A stretch of DNA of 64,000 bases from Stutzerimonas stutzeri (GTDB taxonomy: Bacteria; Pseudomonadota; Gammaproteobacteria; Pseudomonadales; Pseudomonadaceae), in assembly GCF_000219605.1 (NCBI RefSeq), contig NC_015740.1:3844001-3908000 (forward strand). Reading direction: 5' to 3'. Of this stretch, positions 17,894 to 27,187 are shown in pieces; the first letter of the stretch is position 1; each line of letters starts with the position of its first letter. A program made the position numbers and the translations under genes. A model generated the notes under the pieces. The model saw only the letters and a program-made list of their open reading frames with translations. It was not told where the DNA came from and did no database searches.

Positions 17894-19924
17894 TCAGACG
17901 CGGAAGGCGGCGATCAGCTGCTGCAGGTGGCCGACCAGCTGGGTCAGCTCCCGACTCGCCTGCTCGGTGTGGCTGGCGCCCTCGGCGGTGCGCTGGCCGG
18001 CCTCGTTGATGGCGACGATGTTGCGATCGATATCGTGAGCCACCGCCGTCTGCTGCTCCGCGGCTGCGGCGATCTGCTGGTTCTGATCGACGATCAGGCC
18101 GACCGCATCGAGAATGTGCTCCAGCGCCTGCTCCACCTGCGCCGACTGGCCGACGGTGTCTTCGGCCAGCGCATGGCTGGCATGCATGGTCTTGACCGCC
18201 GCGCCGACGCCGTTCTGCAGGCGCGCGATCATCTGCTCGATTTCCGCCGTGGATTTCTGCGTGCGCTGTGCCAGTCCGCGCACCTCGTCGGCCACGACCG
18301 CGAAACCGCGTCCCTGCTCGCCGGCGCGGGCCGCCTCGATGGCCGCGTTGAGGGCCAGCAGGTTGGTCTGTTCGGCGATGGTCTTGATCACGTCCAGCAC
18401 CTGGCTGATCGCCTGGCTGTCACCGGCGAGCTGGTTGATCACGGTGACCGACTGCTCGATCTCGCTGGCCAGGCGCTGAATCCCGCCCACCTGCGCGACC
18501 ACCAGGGCACGGCCGTTGACGGTTTCTTCGTTGACGCTCTGAGCGCTGCCCACCGCGGCTTCGGCGCTGGTGGCAACCGCCTGGGCGGTGGCCGACATCT
18601 CGTTCATGGCAGTGGCCACCTGCTCGATCTGGCCGCGTTGCTCGGACACCGTCTGGTTGCTTTCGCCGGAAACGCTCTCCACCCGTCCGGCCTGGCGCTC
18701 CACCTCGGCGACGGTCTGGCCGACCCGCTCGATCAGTTCGCGAACCTGCGCCACGGTGGTGTTGAACACCTGGCCCAGCTCGCCCAGCTCGTCGCGGCTG
18801 CGGACCTGGAAACGCACGGTCAGATCGCCATCGGCAACCTTGCCCATGATTTCCCCCAGGCTACGCAGCGATGCCCGCGTCGAGGCGTAGAACCCCGCAT
18901 AGAGATAGGCCACCAGGCAGAGCACCACGGCCAGCGCGGAAAGCAGCAGGGTCATCAGCAGGCGCTTCTGCTCAAGCCGCTCGCCGAGTTCCACGGCAAG
19001 AAAGTCGAGGACGCCATCGTTCAGCTCGTAGGTCTTGGCCATCTGCGCGCTGATTCGCTCGTAGAACTGTTCCCAGGGACGATCCAGCGCATCGGCCATG
19101 ATCACCTCGTCCTGCAGGATGTCGCTGCTCACCTGCAGCGACTCGCGGCTGGCGCTCGCCAGCGCATCCAGACGCCGCCGCGCGGCCTCGCTGGCCGCCA
19201 GCGCGTCCTGCAACTGCGCGGCGTACTGCACCTGCAGCTTCTCCAGCTCCAGCACGAGGTTGTCCAGCGTGTTGCTGGCATCGGAGTTCAGGTAACCCTG
19301 GCCAAAGGTGTAGGAGCCTACCGCGCGTCCCTGGCCGAGCGAGGCGCTGATGGCCGGCGTGACGGACGTCAGCAGTTCGGCCAGCAGGCGAACCTCGCGC
19401 TCGAGGTCCTGGCTGAGCCCGGATTGCCCGGCCACGAGTTTGATCATCACCTGCGATTGACCCAGCAGCGTCTCGGCCATCGCCGCCTTGGACTGCAGCG
19501 ACTGCTCGGCCTGAGCCGCCCGCAGGCCGGCCACCAGCTCGTCGCGCCGGGCATTGAATTCCGCCACCTGCTCGGGCGCATCGCTGACTGGGGCAAGGGC
19601 CTGCAATTGCGCCGACAGCTCGGCCTCGATGCGGCTCAGGCGGGTGCCCAGAGCCTCGACGTTGCCGGTCTGGCCGATGATCGACTCGATGCGCACCAGG
19701 TCCTTCCAGTCCTCCATGCTGCGCCGTACCTGCAGGGTTGAACCGAGCAGTTCCAGACTCTGCAGCTCCGTTCGCGTGCCGACGAAGGCCCGGTACGACT
19801 CGCGCACCAGGTAGTAATTGCTCAGCAGCATGGGAACGAAGAACAGGACGCTGACCAGACTGAACTTCATGCCGAAGCTCAGGCGGTTCATGAACGCGAT
19901 CGCGGGATACAACAGGCTATTCAC
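17894..19924 (-). CDS. Methyl-accepting chemotaxis protein (beside ampE)
   Basis: A 676-residue chemoreceptor with the first membrane helix at about residues 20-41. The periplasmic helical region of about 280 residues is large enough for an HBM sensor. The second helix is at about 322-344, followed by HAMP ([23 protein letters not shown]) and the conserved signalling tip. The start is a GTG behind GGGAGA; an ATG lies 11 codons downstream. A chemoreceptor gene follows ampDE in P. aeruginosa as well, so this is likely its counterpart. A sigma-28-type promoter at 20020-20046 fits flagellar co-regulation. The ligand is unknown. Confidence 0.92.
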   Translation of the reverse strand: MNSLLYPAIAFMNRLSFGMKFSLVSVLFFVPMLLSNYYLVRESYRAFVGTRTELQSLELLGSTLQVRRSMEDWKDLVRIESIIGQTGNVEALGTRLSRIEAELSAQLQALAPVSDAPEQVAEFNARRDELVAGLRAAQAEQSLQSKAAMAETLLGQSQVMIKLVAGQSGLSQDLEREVRLLAELLTSVTPAISASLGQGRAVGSYTFGQGYLNSDASNTLDNLVLELEKLQVQYAAQLQDALAASEAARRRLDALASASRESLQVSSDILQDEVIMADALDRPWEQFYERISAQMAKTYELNDGVLDFLAVELGERLEQKRLLMTLLLSALAVVLCLVAYLYAGFYASTRASLRSLGEIMGKVADGDLTVRFQVRSRDELGELGQVFNTTVAQVRELIERVGQTVAEVERQAGRVESVSGESNQTVSEQRGQIEQVATAMNEMSATAQAVATSAEAAVGSAQSVNEETVNGRALVVAQVGGIQRLASEIEQSVTVINQLAGDSQAISQVLDVIKTIAEQTNLLALNAAIEAARAGEQGRGFAVVADEVRGLAQRTQKSTAEIEQMIARLQNGVGAAVKTMHASHALAEDTVGQSAQVEQALEHILDAVGLIVDQNQQIAAAAEQQTAVAHDIDRNIVAINEAGQRTAEGASHTEQASRELTQLVGHLQQLIAAFRV

Positions 19925-20019
19925 ACGACGTCTCCCAAATCTTATTGGTATGGGCTTGCACGCAATTGCAGCGCGCAGCAGGGCTCGTCAGAGAGTGGCA
20001 TCTGCCCGGGTTATACGGG

Positions 20020-20046
20020 ATATCGGTAGCGGAATTTGTAACTTAA
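20020..20046 (-). promoter_or_regulatory. Sigma-28 (FliA)-type promoter of chemoreceptor gene
   Basis: On the minus strand TTAA (20043-20046) and ACCGATAT (20020-20027) are separated by exactly 15 bp; the Pseudomonas FliA consensus is TAAA-N15-GCCGATAA. Nine of 12 positions match. It lies 95 bp before the GTG start of the chemoreceptor gene. Confidence 0.65.
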
Positions 20047-20138
20047 GGTAATGGCTAACTGATGGCTCACCAACGACCAGCGGTCGCCCGAGCTGCGAAG
20101 CGTCTAGCCTGAGCTCTGCAGCGTTGCGAGCCGGTTTG

Positions 20139-20161
20139 CGCCATACAGCGGCCGTATGGCG
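20139..20161. repeat. Inverted repeat, 8-bp arms
   Basis: CGCCATAC and GTATGGCG are separated by 7 bases (AGCGGCC). It lies between ampE and the upstream end of the chemoreceptor gene. It could be an operator or an RNA hairpin; no protein is assigned. Confidence 0.5.
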
Positions 20162-20234
20162 GCGTATTCAGAAATGCGTCAGTGAACGCCAAGCGAGGGG
20201 CCTGTGCCCGCTGTGCGGGCCAGGTTTACGCAAA

Positions 20235-21071
20235 CTAGGCCAGCAGCGTCAGCACCGCGATCACCGCGTACCACAGCACGCGGGTGCGTACCAGCAACGC
20301 CGCCAGGCCGTCGAGGCGAGCGATGCCGGCTTCGCCGTCGATCGCAGCGGGCAGGTCGGCGGCAAGGGGCCCGGCATCGGCCAGCAGGCGCCGAGCCGAC
20401 ACGTCCCAGCTCAGCAGTTCGTGCAGTAGCGCGCGGTTGACCGCGACGAAATTGCCGACCAGGGCGAAGCTCCCCAGCAGCAGACGCACCGGCAGCCAGT
20501 CGAACGCATGTCGCAACTGCTCGGCGCGTTCGCGCAGCTCGTCGTGCTGGGCGTGCTCGACGCACAACGCCAGCAGCCGATAAGCCAGAGCCGCCATCGG
20601 TCCGAGCAGCAGATACCAGAAGATCACGGCGAAGAAGCCTTCGTAGCTCTTCCACAACAGTCGCGTCTGCACCGCGTGCATCAGGCTGGCCGGGTCATTC
20701 TCGCGCAGGCCGGCATCACGCTCGGCAGCCAGTGCTGCGGCTTCTTCGTCGCCGCGCCGCCAGGCATCACGGAAGGCGCCGAGCTCGGCCTTGGCGTGAC
20801 CGCGCCCGAGGCTGTAGAGCAGTACCAGCAAGTGCACCGGCAGGGCCAGCCAGCCATAGGCCAGCGGCTCCAGGACCTCCAGCAGCAGACCGAGCACCAC
20901 CACCGGCAACACGACCAACAGCAGCAGCGTCAGCCAGGGCGCATCCCGCAGGCGCGGATTGGCTTCGGCCTGACGCAGCCTGGTCAGCCAGGGGCCGTCG
21001 TGCTGCAGGCGTGGTCGCCAGTCGGAGAACTTGTCCACCAGCAGCACGAGCAGGATCACCAGAAAACTCAT
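20235..21071 (-). CDS. ampE: AmpE-like inner-membrane regulatory protein
   Basis: A 278-residue inner-membrane protein, second gene of the ampDE operon. Hydrophobic segments lie at about residues 1-12, 45-90, 145-170, 195-215 and the C-terminal 20 residues. A hydrophilic, Arg/Glu-rich loop (GRGHAKAELGAFRDAWRRGDEEAA) fits the AmpE cytoplasmic domain. AmpE is linked to beta-lactamase induction signalling, although its exact activity is unresolved. It starts 15 bp after the ampD stop, so co-transcription is expected. Confidence 0.9.
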   Translation of the reverse strand: MSFLVILLVLLVDKFSDWRPRLQHDGPWLTRLRQAEANPRLRDAPWLTLLLLVVLPVVVLGLLLEVLEPLAYGWLALPVHLLVLLYSLGRGHAKAELGAFRDAWRRGDEEAAALAAERDAGLRENDPASLMHAVQTRLLWKSYEGFFAVIFWYLLLGPMAALAYRLLALCVEHAQHDELRERAEQLRHAFDWLPVRLLLGSFALVGNFVAVNRALLHELLSWDVSARRLLADAGPLAADLPAAIDGEAGIARLDGLAALLVRTRVLWYAVIAVLTLLA

Positions 21072-21086
21072 CGTCCCTTCCTTTCG

Positions 21087-21638
21087 TCAGCAGGTAATGG
21101 AGGCCGCCCGCAGGCGCAGCCAGTCGAAGGCCGGCCCCGGATCGGTCTTGCGTCCCGGCGCGATGTCGCTGTGGCCGCATACACGCTCGGGCGTGATCGC
21201 CGGATATGCACACTGCAGCAGCCGGCAAAGCTCGATCAGCGCCTGGTACTGCGCCTCGCTGAACGGCTCGTGGTCGGTGCCTTCCAGCTCGATACCGATG
21301 GAAAAGTCGTTGCAGCCCTCGCGGCCGTCGAAGCAGGACACACCGGCATGCCAGGCCCGATCCAGACAGGAGACGAACTGAGTGATGGCGCCATCACGCT
21401 CGATGAGAAAATGTGCGGAGACCTGCAGCCCGGCGATCTCTTCGAAGAAAGGATGCTCGTCGCACTGCAGACAGTTCTGAAAGAACTGCTGAACCCTGCC
21501 GGTACCGAACTGGCCTGGCGGCAGGCTGATGTTGTGGATCACCAGCAAGGAAATCTCGCCGGCCGGGCGCTGATTGAAGTTCGGCGAGGGGCAGTGGCGC
21601 ACGCCATGGCACCAGCCGGTGGCGGAATCCAGGTGCAT
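21087..21638 (-). CDS. ampD: 1,6-anhydro-N-acetylmuramyl-L-alanine amidase AmpD
   Basis: A 183-residue cytosolic zinc amidase that removes the stem peptide from anhydromuropeptides in cell-wall recycling and thereby keeps AmpR-controlled beta-lactamase silent. Zinc ligands are the His of VIHNIS and the His and Asp of GHSDIAPGRKTDPG. The start is placed at MHLDSATGWCHGVRHCPSPN, matching the AmpD N-terminus; the open frame extends 16 codons upstream without a site. It is upstream of ampE. No ampC or ampR is present in the window. Confidence 0.94.
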   Translation of the reverse strand: MHLDSATGWCHGVRHCPSPNFNQRPAGEISLLVIHNISLPPGQFGTGRVQQFFQNCLQCDEHPFFEEIAGLQVSAHFLIERDGAITQFVSCLDRAWHAGVSCFDGREGCNDFSIGIELEGTDHEPFSEAQYQALIELCRLLQCAYPAITPERVCGHSDIAPGRKTDPGPAFDWLRLRAASITC

Positions 21639-21741
21639 CGTGGGAAGGCCCATGCTGAAGGCAGGCGAGCAGGCTAGCGCCTGCATGACACCCGCTGCAA
21701 GCGCAGCGTCCGGCGCCAGTATGGCCTGATGTGTCCCGCTC

Positions 21742-22467
21742 TTACCTGAGCGCGGCCAGCCGCCGACTGGCTGCCTTCTCCTCGCGCCGCGAGGCGAGCC
21801 GGTCGGCCAGGCGCGTCGGTTCCGGCAGGCGGTAGCGGGTCACGTAGCGCATGACCAGCTCCGGCGCCGTGGCGAGGCTGACCCGGTTGCCCGGCGAGAT
21901 GATCAACGGCCGAACCTTGTCCTTGCTACGCAGCACACAGCCGATCACGTCGCCGGTCTTCTTGTCGCGCAGCGCCACCCGGGCACCGCGCTGCAGGTCC
22001 AGCTCGTCATGCTCGCCGGTGAGCAGCTTCTTCGCCACGCCAATGGTGGGCAGGCCGGTCACCACCCCCAGATGCGCAGCGATGCCCAGGCGCCGCGGGT
22101 GGGCGATGCCGTGGCCGTCGGAGAAGATCAGGTCGGGAACTGCCGGCAGTTCCGCCAGCGCCTGCAGCACGGCCGGCAGCTCGCGAAACGATAACAGGCC
22201 GGGCACGTACGGCATGTTGGTGGGGATTCGCGCCAGGCTGCTGCCCACCAGTTCCAGGGTATCGGCATCCAGCAGCACCGCTGCCGCCCGGGTGACGGTG
22301 CCGCCGTCCTCGAAGCCGACATCCACCCCGGCGATCAGGCGCAGCGCTGGGAAATCGTCCTGCAGCCGCACCTGCGCGGCCAGCGTCAGCTGCATCGCTC
22401 GTGCCGCGGCAGGACTGCCATCCCAGTCGCCGAACGGGGCAGCGGGGTAGTGACTGATCTGGCTCAT
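21742..22467 (-). CDS. nfi: Endonuclease V (deoxyinosine 3' endonuclease)
   Basis: A 241-residue Mg-dependent repair nuclease that cuts the second phosphodiester 3' of deoxyinosine and other deaminated bases. Catalytic residues lie in GVDVGF (Asp), in the central VPDLIFSDGHGIAHPRRLG (Asp) and in the GVAKK lysine; the PYVPGLLSFRE wedge motif is intact. A GAGGAG site precedes this ATG, so the 12 upstream in-frame codons are left out. It is divergent from the GlxA-type regulator at 22622, and about 100 bp upstream of ampD on the same strand. Confidence 0.94.
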   Translation of the reverse strand: MSQISHYPAAPFGDWDGSPAAARAMQLTLAAQVRLQDDFPALRLIAGVDVGFEDGGTVTRAAAVLLDADTLELVGSSLARIPTNMPYVPGLLSFRELPAVLQALAELPAVPDLIFSDGHGIAHPRRLGIAAHLGVVTGLPTIGVAKKLLTGEHDELDLQRGARVALRDKKTGDVIGCVLRSKDKVRPLIISPGNRVSLATAPELVMRYVTRYRLPEPTRLADRLASRREEKAASRRLAALR

Positions 22468-22621
22468 GTTTCGCTCCTCTGCATCAGCGATTCGACGCCG
22501 CACCGCCCACGCCGTTCAACGCGACGCGCTGAGTTCGTACTGGACTTTGCCCTGGAAAAATAGGACGCTCCAGCCGCCGCACGGCTGATTTACCCTGAAA
22601 TCCCACAATAATTAGAATCGT

Positions 22622-23611
22622 ATGACCCATCTCGCCTCGATCCAGCGCGTCAGCATATTGGCCACCGAAGGGGTTTTCGCCTCGACGCTCATGCAGGCCA
22701 AGGACTTTTTCCATATGGCTAGCCTGCGCTACGGCCGCCAGCTCGGCCTTGACCTCAAACCGGCATTCGAAACCCGCCTGGTCAGCCCGGACGGCGGTGC
22801 GGTGAGCACCTTCAGCGGAACCAGCATTGCCGTGGATGGCGCGCTGGACAATGCCGACATGCTGATCCTGCCGGCGTTCTGGGGCGATTTCGACGCGCTC
22901 TGCGCGCGCTACCCGCAAGTCGCCCGCTGGCTGCGAGAACGCCATGCCGCCGGCAGCGTCATCTGCGGCGAAGCCACCGGAGCTTTCTGGATGGCCCAGG
23001 CCGGGTTGCTGGAAGGCCGCGAGGCGACCACCCACTGGCGCTTCGCCGGGGAGTTCGCCGAGCGCTTTCCCGGGGTGCAGTTCAGCGCCGACAAGCACCT
23101 CACCGACAGCGACAACCTCTACTGCGCCGGCGGCACGACCTCGGCCTGCGACCTGTACATGTACCTGATCGAGCGTTTCTGCGGCGCCCATGTCGCTCAG
23201 GGCATGGCTCGCGATGTGCTGTTCGAGCTGCAGCGCAGTTACAGCCCGGGCCGACTGGGCTTCGGCGGGCAGAAGCTGCATCTGGATACCCGCATCCTGC
23301 AGATCCAGGAATGGCTTGAGGCCAACTATGCAGAGAAATTCCGCTTCGAGGACGTCGCTCGCCAGCACGGCATGAGCATCCGCAACTTCATGCGGCGCTT
23401 TCAGGCCGCCACCGGCGACAAGCCGCTGCACTATCTGCAACGCCTGCGCATCGAGACGGCCAAGAGCCTGCTCGCCACTACCGGCAAGAGCATCAAGACG
23501 ATCAGCTACGAAGTGGGCTACGACGATGCCAGCTTCTTTGCCCGCCTGTTCCGCCAGCACACGGAGCTATCGCCGAACCACTATCGGCAGAAGTATCGGC
23601 CGGCATCCTAG
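22622..23611 (+). CDS. GlxA-family AraC-type transcriptional regulator
   Basis: A 329-residue regulator. The N-terminal 190 residues form a DJ-1/PfpI-like (class I glutamine amidotransferase-like) domain with the elbow Cys in VICGEATGAF, and the C-terminal 100 residues form an AraC double helix-turn-helix (FRFEDVARQHGMSIRNFMRRFQAATGDKPLHYLQRLRIETAK, then SYEVGYDDASFFARLFRQHTELSPNHYRQKY). Members such as GbdR, CdhR and ArgR sense quaternary amines, carnitine or arginine. The effector here is unknown. There is no catabolic gene next to it, so the target is not evident. The ribosome site is weak. Confidence 0.88.
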   Translation: MTHLASIQRVSILATEGVFASTLMQAKDFFHMASLRYGRQLGLDLKPAFETRLVSPDGGAVSTFSGTSIAVDGALDNADMLILPAFWGDFDALCARYPQVARWLRERHAAGSVICGEATGAFWMAQAGLLEGREATTHWRFAGEFAERFPGVQFSADKHLTDSDNLYCAGGTTSACDLYMYLIERFCGAHVAQGMARDVLFELQRSYSPGRLGFGGQKLHLDTRILQIQEWLEANYAEKFRFEDVARQHGMSIRNFMRRFQAATGDKPLHYLQRLRIETAKSLLATTGKSIKTISYEVGYDDASFFARLFRQHTELSPNHYRQKYRPAS

Positions 23612-23716
23612 GGCAAACACGGAAAAGCCATGCGTGCTGAAGCGGGCTGCCGATTGCAGCGCGCGGCCTGGCAGGGAGACCGCTCCGAAATCAGCGCAGT
23701 AATCGTGCGGGCGACC

Positions 23717-23747
23717 CCGGCCGCGAAGAACAGGTCTTCGCGACCGG
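23717..23747 (-). terminator. Likely terminator hairpin after zapE
   Basis: Arms of 13 bases (CCGGTCGCGAAGA and TCTTCGCGGCCGG on the minus strand, one U-G pair) surround a 5-base loop just after the zapE stop. There is no T-tract. The stem favours the minus-strand transcript, where the mismatch becomes a wobble pair. Confidence 0.45.
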
Positions 23748-23754
23748 CTCACGG

Positions 23755-24849
23755 TCAGGGCTTGTGCGGACGCGCCAGGTACTCGTGGGACTGCATCTCC
23801 AGCAGCCGGCTCAGGGTCCGCTGGAATTCGAACTCCAGACGGCCTCCGGTGTAGAGGTCCTTCAGTTCCACTTCGGCGGAAATGATGAGCTTGACGTTGC
23901 GGTCGTAGAACTCGTCCACCAGGTTGATGAAACGGCGCGCCATGTCGTCCTTGGTGACGTTCATCTGCTCGACGTTGGCCAGCAGGATGGCACCGAATAT
24001 CTTGCCCAGCTCGATGTAGTCATTCTGGCTGCGCGGCCCGTCGCAGAGCTCGCGGAACTCGAACCAGGCCACGTCGTTGCCGGTCTTCACCGCGCGGATT
24101 TCACGGTTCTCGATCATCAGTGCGTCGTTGTTAACGACCCGGCAGTTCTCCGGCAGCAGGCTCTTGAAGCTGCGCTCCAGGCTCTGTTCGGCCTCGGCAT
24201 CGAGGGGGAAGTGGAACAGTTCGGCCTGCTCCAGCGCACGCAGGCGATAGTCGATGCCACTGTCGACATTGACGATCTCGGTGTGCTTCTTCAACAGGTC
24301 GATCGCCGGCAGGAAGCGCGCACGCTGCAGACCGTCCTTGTACAGACCGTCCGGCACGATGTTGGACGTCGCCACCAGGCTCACGCCGTTCTTGAACAGC
24401 TCGTCGAGCAGCGTGGCGAGAATCATCGCATCGGTGATGTCGGAGACGAAGAATTCGTCGAAGCAGATGACCCGGGCTTCGTCGGCGAAACGCTTGCCGA
24501 TGATGGTCAGCGGGTTCTTCTCGCCCTTGAGGGTTTTCATTTCCTCGTGCACGCGCTTCATGAAGCGGTGGAAATGCGTGCGCATCTTCTGCTCGAAAGG
24601 CAGCGCGTCGAAGAAGGTATCCACCAGGTAGGTCTTGCCGCGGCCGACGCCGCCCCAGAAGTAGATGCCCTTGATCGGACCCTGCTGCTTCTTGCCGAAC
24701 AGCTTGCCGAGCAGGCCGCTCTTGCTGCGATCGTCGGCGACCAGGTCGTCGTACAGACGCTGCAGGTGACGCACCGCGTTTTCCTGGGCGGCATCGTGGA
24801 AGAAGTCAGGACGTTTCAGGTCGGCCTGATAGCGCTCAAGAGGAGTCAT
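23755..24849 (-). CDS. zapE: Cell division protein ZapE (AFG1-type ATPase)
   Basis: A 364-residue P-loop ATPase that associates with FtsZ at the constricting ring and supports division under stress. Walker A is GGVGRGKTYL, Walker B VICFDEFFV, and sensor 1 LVATSNIVP. The start MTPLERYQADLKRPDF matches the family N-terminus. An in-frame TTG 26 codons upstream (24927) sits behind a near-perfect AGGAGG, whereas this ATG has no clear ribosome site, so the true protein could be 390 residues long. It is followed by a hairpin. The gene lies downstream of trpS on the same strand. Confidence 0.9.
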   Translation of the reverse strand: MTPLERYQADLKRPDFFHDAAQENAVRHLQRLYDDLVADDRSKSGLLGKLFGKKQQGPIKGIYFWGGVGRGKTYLVDTFFDALPFEQKMRTHFHRFMKRVHEEMKTLKGEKNPLTIIGKRFADEARVICFDEFFVSDITDAMILATLLDELFKNGVSLVATSNIVPDGLYKDGLQRARFLPAIDLLKKHTEIVNVDSGIDYRLRALEQAELFHFPLDAEAEQSLERSFKSLLPENCRVVNNDALMIENREIRAVKTGNDVAWFEFRELCDGPRSQNDYIELGKIFGAILLANVEQMNVTKDDMARRFINLVDEFYDRNVKLIISAEVELKDLYTGGRLEFEFQRTLSRLLEMQSHEYLARPHKP

Positions 24850-25012
24850 GGCGGAGTCTGGGTAGTGAAACGGGGCCGCCACTTTAGCGGCGCCCTCGGT
24901 GGTTGGCAATTTACTCAGGTCGTTCAAGCGTCAGCCCTCCTGGGACACCCGTACTTGGAAATCACCGCGTCGCCGAGCGCACCCATCGGCCGCGCCCGGC
25001 CTGCCAGCAGCG

Positions 25013-26371
25013 TTACTCGACAAGCGTGGCCAGCGCCTCGCGCACCCGCAACATGGCGGCGTCGAGCGCTTCGGCGCTCTCGTAGTGCGGGCTGTCGGCG
25101 ATGCATTCGTCGTCCAGCCACAGGGTGAATTGATCACCTTCGTCCTCGCGAAGTTCCAAGGCATCCGGGCCGCCGGCGATCAGGCGCTGGGTCAGGCTGC
25201 CGATGGCCTTCGGATTGCTCAGCGGACGGGACAGCAGCAGTTCCTCGCCGTCGGCGGCGAAGAAGCGGAAGCGGAAGGCGCCATCGGCCTCGCGGAAGCT
25301 GGCAAAACGAGCGGTCTTGCTGGACTTCTTCTTGGTCGGCGCCGCGCTTTTCACTTCGCTGCTGAAGTTGCGCAGCCCCACCGCCTCGCGCAACTCGCCG
25401 AGGAATGGTGTGGCAATCCGGCGTGCCTTGGCCGCTCCCGCCTGCAGAATGTCTTCCAGCTCGGCCGGCTTGGCGATGAGCTGGTGATACAGCTCGCGCG
25501 CCTGGCCCAGTTCGTTGTCGAGCAGCTCGAACAGACGTTGCTTGGCATCGCCCCAGGCCAGGCCATCGAGCAGCTCCTGGCGGAAGTCAGCCTGCTGCTG
25601 CGCGGTGGCAAAGGCCTGGTACAGCGTGAACAGGTGGGAGTTGTCCGGATCCTTCGGTTCGCCCGGCAGGCGCGAGTCGGTGACGATGCGTGCGATCGCT
25701 GCCTTCAGCTCCTTGGCACTGCCAAACAGCGGGATGGTGTTGTCGTAACTCTTGGACATCTTGCGCCCATCGAGCCCGGGCAGCGTGGCGACGCTCTCCT
25801 CGATCACCGCTTCGGGCAGGGTGAAGAACTCGCGGCCGTTGCCGAACAGATGATTGAAGCGCTGGGCAATGTCACGGGCCATTTCCACATGCTGGATCTG
25901 GTCACGCCCCACCGGCACCTTGTGCGCGTTGAACATCAGGATGTCCGCCGCCATCAGCACCGGATAGCTGTACAGGCCCATGGTTACGCCGGCGTCCGGG
26001 TCTTCGCCATTCTCGACATTCTTGTCCACCGAGGCCTTGTAGGCATGGGCGCGGTTGAGCAGGCCCTTGGCGGTGACGCAGGTCAGCAGCCAGGTCAGTT
26101 CGGGAATCTCAGGCACATCCGACTGGCGGTAGAAGGTCACGCGCTCGGCATCGAGGCCGCAGGCCAGCCAGGTCGCGGCGATTTCCAGACGCGAGCGCTG
26201 GATGCGTAGCGGATCGTCGCACTTGATCAGCGCATGGTAGTCCGCGAGGAAGTAGAACGAATCGGCGGCCGCGTCGCGGCTGGCGAGGATGGCCGGGCGG
26301 ATCGCTCCGGCGTAGTTGCCCAGATGCGGCGTACCGGTAGTGGTGATACCGGTCAGGATGCGGGTAGTCAT
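25013..26371 (-). CDS. trpS: Tryptophanyl-tRNA synthetase with C-terminal extension
   Basis: A 452-residue class I aminoacyl-tRNA synthetase that charges tRNA-Trp. The HIGH-like motif reads TPHLGN near residue 15 and the KMSKS motif is intact. The typical catalytic and anticodon domains end near residue 340. After a lysine-rich linker ([11 protein letters not shown]) comes an extra domain of about 95 residues ([26 protein letters not shown]...), reminiscent of the YegP/DUF1508 fold. Such an extension is known in Pseudomonas TrpS and is absent from the 334-residue E. coli enzyme. The start is the ATG of [13 protein letters not shown]. Confidence 0.95.
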   Translation of the reverse strand: MTTRILTGITTTGTPHLGNYAGAIRPAILASRDAAADSFYFLADYHALIKCDDPLRIQRSRLEIAATWLACGLDAERVTFYRQSDVPEIPELTWLLTCVTAKGLLNRAHAYKASVDKNVENGEDPDAGVTMGLYSYPVLMAADILMFNAHKVPVGRDQIQHVEMARDIAQRFNHLFGNGREFFTLPEAVIEESVATLPGLDGRKMSKSYDNTIPLFGSAKELKAAIARIVTDSRLPGEPKDPDNSHLFTLYQAFATAQQQADFRQELLDGLAWGDAKQRLFELLDNELGQARELYHQLIAKPAELEDILQAGAAKARRIATPFLGELREAVGLRNFSSEVKSAAPTKKKSSKTARFASFREADGAFRFRFFAADGEELLLSRPLSNPKAIGSLTQRLIAGGPDALELREDEGDQFTLWLDDECIADSPHYESAEALDAAMLRVREALATLVE

Positions 26372-26422
26372 GCAGTCATTCTCGAATCGTTGCAGCGCGA
26401 CGGAGGGGATTGGCACGCAGCA

Positions 26423-27049
26423 TCAAAGCCGCGGGACGACCAGTTCCTTCAGCTCCACCAGCTTGCCGTGAAAAAAGTGGCCGCATTCTGCCACTTTCAG
26501 CAGCTCGTGGGGGTGCTGCAGCTGCGCAGAAAAGGCATACACGGACTCGGCATCGATCACCTCGTCCTGCTCCGGCTGGATGATCGTCAGCTGACAATCT
26601 TCAGCCAACGACAGCGCCGCAAGACGCGACACCGCCGGAGCCACCATCATCAACCGCTGCACCGTCACGCCCTCGGCGTTCAATCGGCCGGCCAGATTGC
26701 CGGCAACGAACCCACCGAAGGAGAACCCCAGCAGCGTCAGCGGCAGCTCGAGGTTCTGCTGGCGCAGCCAGCGCAGCGCGGCCTCGGCGTCATCCACCTC
26801 ACCCTCGACCATGTCATGCGCGCCGGCACTGCCGCCGACACCCCGGTAATTGAAGCGCAGCGTGCTATAGCCGGCATCCCGCGCGGTGCGCTGCAGAGTC
26901 GAGACCACCTTGTTCAGCATGGTGCCGCCCTTGACCGGGTTCGGATGGCAGATCAGCGCCAGGCCGCGGGCCTGCGGCTGATCGAAATACAGCGCTTCCA
27001 GCACCCCGCAGGGGCCATCGATAGAGAGGGGCTCTTCGCGTTTCAACAA
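26423..27049 (-). CDS. Alpha/beta hydrolase (dienelactone hydrolase-like)
   Basis: A 208-residue alpha/beta hydrolase of the small YtfK/KTN-type group often annotated as serine hydrolase. The nucleophile elbow is GFSFGG, the acid is probably in PEQDEVID, and the His in CGHFFHGK. An early CHPNPVKGGTMLNKVV motif is characteristic of this conserved proteobacterial family. The start codon is TTG with GGAG upstream. The substrate is unknown. It lies just upstream of trpS on the same strand and is divergent from zapG. Confidence 0.85.
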   Translation of the reverse strand: MLKREEPLSIDGPCGVLEALYFDQPQARGLALICHPNPVKGGTMLNKVVSTLQRTARDAGYSTLRFNYRGVGGSAGAHDMVEGEVDDAEAALRWLRQQNLELPLTLLGFSFGGFVAGNLAGRLNAEGVTVQRLMMVAPAVSRLAALSLAEDCQLTIIQPEQDEVIDAESVYAFSAQLQHPHELLKVAECGHFFHGKLVELKELVVPRL

Positions 27050-27071
27050 AACAGGAACTCCGTGACCTTGG

Positions 27072-27087
27072 GACGAGTCGACTCGTC
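27072..27087. repeat. Perfect 16-bp palindrome
   Basis: GACGAGTC-GACTCGTC is a perfect palindrome without spacer, centred in the gap between the divergent hydrolase and zapG genes. It may be an operator for an unknown dimeric regulator. Confidence 0.5.
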
Positions 27088-27187
27088 TTGCTAACTAGCT
27101 GCCGATAACCGCCGCCTCGCGTTGCGGTATACAGAGCAGGTACGAGACGTTAACGTAAGCACAGCCGTTTATATAGAGGAAGGACTC

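Larger units (their letters stand above)
19925..20234. other. Intergenic region, 310 bp
   Basis: No gene was recognised. It contains the sigma-28-type promoter for the chemoreceptor (20020-20046), an 8-bp-arm inverted repeat at 20139-20161 (CGCCATAC-N7-GTATGGCG), and a weaker GC hairpin near 20210 that may end ampE transcription. Confidence 0.6.

Noticed and set aside
17927..19741. A 604-codon open frame on the plus strand
   Set aside because: It is antisense to an intact chemoreceptor gene and has the repetitive His/Gly/Leu composition of a shadow frame.
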